A stretch of 8,382 nucleotides of DNA from Candidatus Aerophobota bacterium (lineage in GTDB: Bacteria > Aerophobota > Aerophobia > Aerophobales > B3-G15), in assembly GCA_021163905.1 (NCBI GenBank), contig JAGGTG010000093.1:1-8382 (forward strand). The letters run 5' to 3'. The notes beneath the pieces are model-generated. The model was given only the letters and a program-made list of their open reading frames with translations, was not told the origin of the DNA and made no database searches. Positions 6,036-8,382 of this stretch are shown piece by piece (position 1 is the first letter of the stretch; each line of letters begins with the position of its first letter). A program made the position numbers and the translations under genes.

Positions 6036-7343
6036 ATGAGCAAAGTAAAAGTAGGGATTGTAATTTCCACAATTTTTTCGTTAATAATAATGAGCAGTCT
6101 CTGTGGTGCTGAGGTGTCTATTAAAGGAGTAAAGCTTGTTGGTTCCTTCCATACCTCTCCTACTACTGAAGCTATTAAAAAGATGATTCCAGCATTTGAA
6201 GCTAAGTATGGAGCTAAAGTTAGTATTGTTGAAGAGACTTATGCTACTATGCATGAGAGACAAATGTCAGAGTTCATTGCTCATACAGGAGCATACGATG
6301 TGATTGAATATCCTTACCAGTGGTTGGCAGAATACGCCAGTGGAGGTCATGTAGCAAATTTATATGATTTTATTAATGATCCTGAAGTATATGATCCTGC
6401 CTTTGATATGGATGACTGGATTAAGCCTGTCCTCTTAACTTACGGTGATTGGGAAGGAGGTCTTTACGCTATTCCCAATAAGTTTGATATCTACATAGGA
6501 GTTTTTAGGAAAGACCTATACGAAAATGCTGGAATAAATCCTCCTGCTACCTGGCGAGAGTTGAGAGTAGCTTCGGAAAAGCTAACCTCTGGGGATATTT
6601 ATGGATTGGCTATTCCACTTAAGGTAGATGATCCTATGATGTGTAGTTTTCATCCTTTCCTGTGGAGTTATGGAGGGGATTACTTTGATGATAACAAGTA
6701 TCCCATCTTTAACACCGAATCAGGCGTGGCAGCTATTAAAACTTTAAAAAGCTTGCTTCCCTATATGCCCGAGGGGATTTTGAACTGGGGATATGATGAG
6801 GTTCAAACAGCTATGCAACAGGGGAAAATTGCCTATATGCTTCAGTGGCATGCTTTTCTCCCCGGTTTGCAAGACCCGGAGACATCAAAGGTAGTTGGCA
6901 AGATTGGTTATGATTTATCTCCTGGAACACCTCTTTGCAGAATTCAGTCTCTGGGAGGATGGGCTGTAGGTATAGCTGCAGATTCCAGACACAAGGTGGC
7001 AGCCTGGAAATTCATAGAGTTTATACAGAGTAAGGAAAACGCGCTGAAATTTGCCTTGGGTGGTGGGTCCTCAGCCAGGAGATCTGTTTTGACTAATCCA
7101 AAGGTTACAGAAGTTCAACCCTGGACGCCAGTTCTTTTAAAGGCTTTAGAAAATTCTCACGGTAGACCCAGAATACTTAACTGGATGGAGGTTCAACATA
7201 CCATTGCTACTGGATTTAATGATATTCTCTTAGGAAAGATTGATCCAGAAAAGGGATTGAATAAAATTGCAGCTAAAGTTTATGAGGAAATGCAGAGAGT
7301 GGGATATCATCCAGAGGAAACAGGACCTAAACCTAAATATTAG
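6036..7343 (+). CDS. ABC transporter sugar-binding protein (family 1 extracellular solute-binding)
   Basis: This is a 435-aa exported receptor that captures a sugar and delivers it to the membrane permeases. The N-terminus is a Sec signal peptide: a basic start (SKVKVG), a hydrophobic core (about 8-20), then a likely cleavage after CGA, before EVS. The Cys at residue 23 is preceded by S-S-L, which is not a proper lipobox, so the protein is probably a free periplasmic one. The mature part fits the MalE/UgpB-type fold: an early domain with TEAIKKMIPAFEAKYG, the strand GAYDVIEYPYQWLAEYA, GGLYAIPNKFDIYIGVFRKD, and the C-terminal GGWAVGIAADSRHKVAAWKF. The aromatic residues Y/W around the AYDVIEYPYQW and DWEGGLYAIP segments are typical of a sugar pocket. 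A 13-bp hairpin and a permease gene follow. The ligand is unknown but is likely the substrate of the enzymes encoded upstream. Confidence 0.93.
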   Translation: MSKVKVGIVISTIFSLIIMSSLCGAEVSIKGVKLVGSFHTSPTTEAIKKMIPAFEAKYGAKVSIVEETYATMHERQMSEFIAHTGAYDVIEYPYQWLAEYASGGHVANLYDFINDPEVYDPAFDMDDWIKPVLLTYGDWEGGLYAIPNKFDIYIGVFRKDLYENAGINPPATWRELRVASEKLTSGDIYGLAIPLKVDDPMMCSFHPFLWSYGGDYFDDNKYPIFNTESGVAAIKTLKSLLPYMPEGILNWGYDEVQTAMQQGKIAYMLQWHAFLPGLQDPETSKVVGKIGYDLSPGTPLCRIQSLGGWAVGIAADSRHKVAAWKFIEFIQSKENALKFALGGGSSARRSVLTNPKVTEVQPWTPVLLKALENSHGRPRILNWMEVQHTIATGFNDILLGKIDPEKGLNKIAAKVYEEMQRVGYHPEETGPKPKY

Positions 7344-7351
7344 TTTTGGAG

Positions 7352-7383
7352 CAGAGGGAAGGCTTTTTATAGCCTTCCCTCTG
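7352..7383 (+). promoter_or_regulatory. Strong intra-operon hairpin between binding-protein and permease genes
   Basis: The arms 7352-7364 (CAGAGGGAAGGCT) and 7371-7383 are perfect reverse complements of 13 bp around a 6-nt loop (TTTTAT). The hairpin begins 9 nt after the stop codon of the binding protein. It is followed by GAATTTAC, which is not a strong T-tract, so full termination is doubtful. In many ABC operons such a structure stabilises the 3' end of the binding-protein mRNA or causes partial termination, giving more binding protein than permease. That role here is inferred from position. Confidence 0.8.
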
Positions 7384-7405
7384 AATTTACAAAAAGGGGG
7401 AGAAG

Positions 7406-8278
7406 ATGATTTGCCGGAAGGAAGAAAAACCGTTAGCTTATCTTTTAATTTTGCCAGCTACCATTATCCTGGGAGTTCTAACCCTGTATCCTTTTGGTTT
7501 TATGATCTACCTAAGTGTTCATAGATGGAAAGCATCTCTGTCCTATATTCCCAAATCATTTGTAGGTTTATCTCATTTTGTCCGTCTTTTTCAAGATGAG
7601 TTTTTCTGGTCTGCTATGAGTGTTACTTTCCGTTTTTTAGTCTTTGTTGTCCTTATAGAGTTCTTTCTTGGTTTGTTTTTAGCTCTTATTCTTAGCCGTG
7701 AGATTAAAGGTAGAAATCTTATAAGATCTTTATTTCTTCTTCCTATGATGCTTGCTCCTGTTGTAGTAGGACTTATTTGGAGATTTATTCTTAATGATGA
7801 GGTGGGTATACTTAACTATTTTTTCTCCCTTATTCATCTACCTCCTCAATCTTGGTTGGGGGATGTTAATACTGCTCTTGGAGCAATTATGCTGGTGGAT
7901 GTCTGGCAGTGGACTCCCTTTATGATTTTAGTGTTATTAGCTGGCTTGCAGAGCTTACCCGATGAACCATTTGAGGCAGCCAAGATAGATGGCGCCTCTG
8001 CATGGCAAACCTTTAAGTTTATAACTATTCCTCTTTTAAAGCCAGCAATACTTATTGCTCTTCTTTTCCGAACTATCGATGCTTACCGAATTTTTGACAT
8101 AATTTATGTTATGACTTATGGGGGACCAAAGACATCTACCGAGACACTTAGTCTTTATGTTTATAGAAATGGATTTAGACATTACGATATGGGATATACA
8201 GCGGCTTTGTCTTTAGTTATGCTTGTCATCATTATTGCTATTAGTCAAGGCTACATTAAATTTATGGTAAAGGAGTAG
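7406..8278 (+). CDS. ABC transporter sugar permease, MalF/UgpA-like
   Basis: This 290-aa inner-membrane protein forms half of the translocation channel of a carbohydrate ABC importer. About six hydrophobic segments are visible, near residues 11-33, 71-95, 106-128, 155-180, 206-232 and 259-282. The EAA loop that contacts the ATPase is clear: E190-A-A-K-I-D-G-A followed by TIPLLKP. The segment NLIRSLFLLPMMLAPVVVG is also typical of the family. The start at 7406 follows a purine-rich GGGGGAG (7396-7402) with only 3 nt between them, a less ideal site than its neighbours have, so it may be translated less than the binding protein. It is 290 aa, as for UgpA-type permeases, and lacks the large extra domain of E. 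coli MalF. The second permease gene starts 4 nt after its stop codon. Confidence 0.94.
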   Translation: MICRKEEKPLAYLLILPATIILGVLTLYPFGFMIYLSVHRWKASLSYIPKSFVGLSHFVRLFQDEFFWSAMSVTFRFLVFVVLIEFFLGLFLALILSREIKGRNLIRSLFLLPMMLAPVVVGLIWRFILNDEVGILNYFFSLIHLPPQSWLGDVNTALGAIMLVDVWQWTPFMILVLLAGLQSLPDEPFEAAKIDGASAWQTFKFITIPLLKPAILIALLFRTIDAYRIFDIIYVMTYGGPKTSTETLSLYVYRNGFRHYDMGYTAALSLVMLVIIIAISQGYIKFMVKE

Positions 8279-8281
8279 AAA

Positions 8282-8382
8282 ATGGAATATCCCAGATCAA
8301 GAATAAATTGGAGTATATTTACAAATAGTATTATTTACATAGTTATTGCTTTATTTTTATTCTTCTTTCTATTCCCTATTTT
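8282..8382 (+). CDS. Second ABC sugar permease, MalG/UgpE-like (N-terminus only, cut by window end)
   Basis: An ATG at 8282 follows AAAGGAG (8269-8275) at 6-nt spacing; that site overlaps the end of the previous gene. The frame stays open to the window end, giving 33 codons. The product begins MEYPRSRINW and continues into a very hydrophobic stretch (about residues 18-33) ending FLFPI, the usual first membrane segment of the MalG-type partner permease. The assignment rests mainly on position, since these importers normally encode two permeases in tandem, and on the N-terminal pattern. The EAA loop and the rest lie outside the window. Confidence 0.8.
   Translation, partial: MEYPRSRINWSIFTNSIIYIVIALFLFFFLFPI

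Noticed and set aside
6081..6107. Lipoprotein signal (Cys at residue 23) in the binding protein
   Set aside because: The residues before Cys are S-S-L, not the L-[AST]-[GA] pattern of a lipobox; ordinary signal peptidase I cleavage after CGA fits better.
7267..7524. 85-codon + strand frame bridging the binding protein and permease genes
   Set aside because: It overlaps the ends of two clear genes in another frame and runs through the hairpin, with no family features.
1..8382. CRISPR arrays, tRNA or rRNA genes, insertion-sequence transposases, riboswitch classes
   Set aside because: No regularly spaced repeats, tRNA-like cloverleaf, rRNA segment, transposase motif or known riboswitch core was recognised on either strand by reading.

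Overview
The window is an AT-rich bacterial segment in which every supported gene lies on the + strand. It looks like a single carbohydrate-uptake and catabolism locus. An aldehyde:ferredoxin oxidoreductase (tungsten-pterin, 4Fe-4S family), heavy use of AGA/AGG arginine and ATA isoleucine codons, and strong AGGAGG-type ribosome binding sites suggest an anaerobic, possibly thermophilic bacterium, for example one from Thermotogota, Dictyoglomota, Atribacterota or a related candidate phylum. The solute-binding protein has a signal peptide but no convincing lipobox, which fits a diderm better than a Gram-positive. The phylum cannot be fixed from this sequence alone.

Layout: 1-58 holds a possible promoter (TATAAT at 2-7) with short AT-rich repeats. 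59-1084 encodes a LacI/GalR-type repressor. 1108-2604 (TTG start) encodes an L-fucose/L-arabinose isomerase-family protein. 2605-2701 is a short gap with a hairpin and a possible tiny ORF. 2702-3910 encodes a URO-D-superfamily protein that is not true HemE. 3934-5838 encodes an AOR-family oxidoreductase with several altered active-site motifs. 5839-6035 is the longest non-coding stretch and carries an imperfect inverted repeat that resembles a dispersed element, plus redundant Shine-Dalgarno sequences. 6036-7343 encodes a secreted sugar-binding protein. A perfect 13-bp hairpin (7352-7383) separates it from a MalF-like permease (7406-8278). A second, MalG-like permease begins at 8282 and runs off the window.

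Working model (inference): the LacI-type protein senses a sugar or derivative imported by the ABC transporter, and the isomerase converts the aldose to a ketose. The AOR-family enzyme oxidises a downstream aldehyde, possibly lactaldehyde if the sugar is a 6-deoxyhexose, and passes electrons to ferredoxin. The URO-D-like protein is the least explained member. Its relatives include corrinoid-dependent methyltransferases, so an O-methylated sugar is one possibility. No kinase, aldolase, corrinoid protein or transporter ATPase lies in the window. The set LacI regulator + FucI-like + URO-D-like + AOR + ABC sugar transporter is the best candidate here for an uncharacterised pathway.
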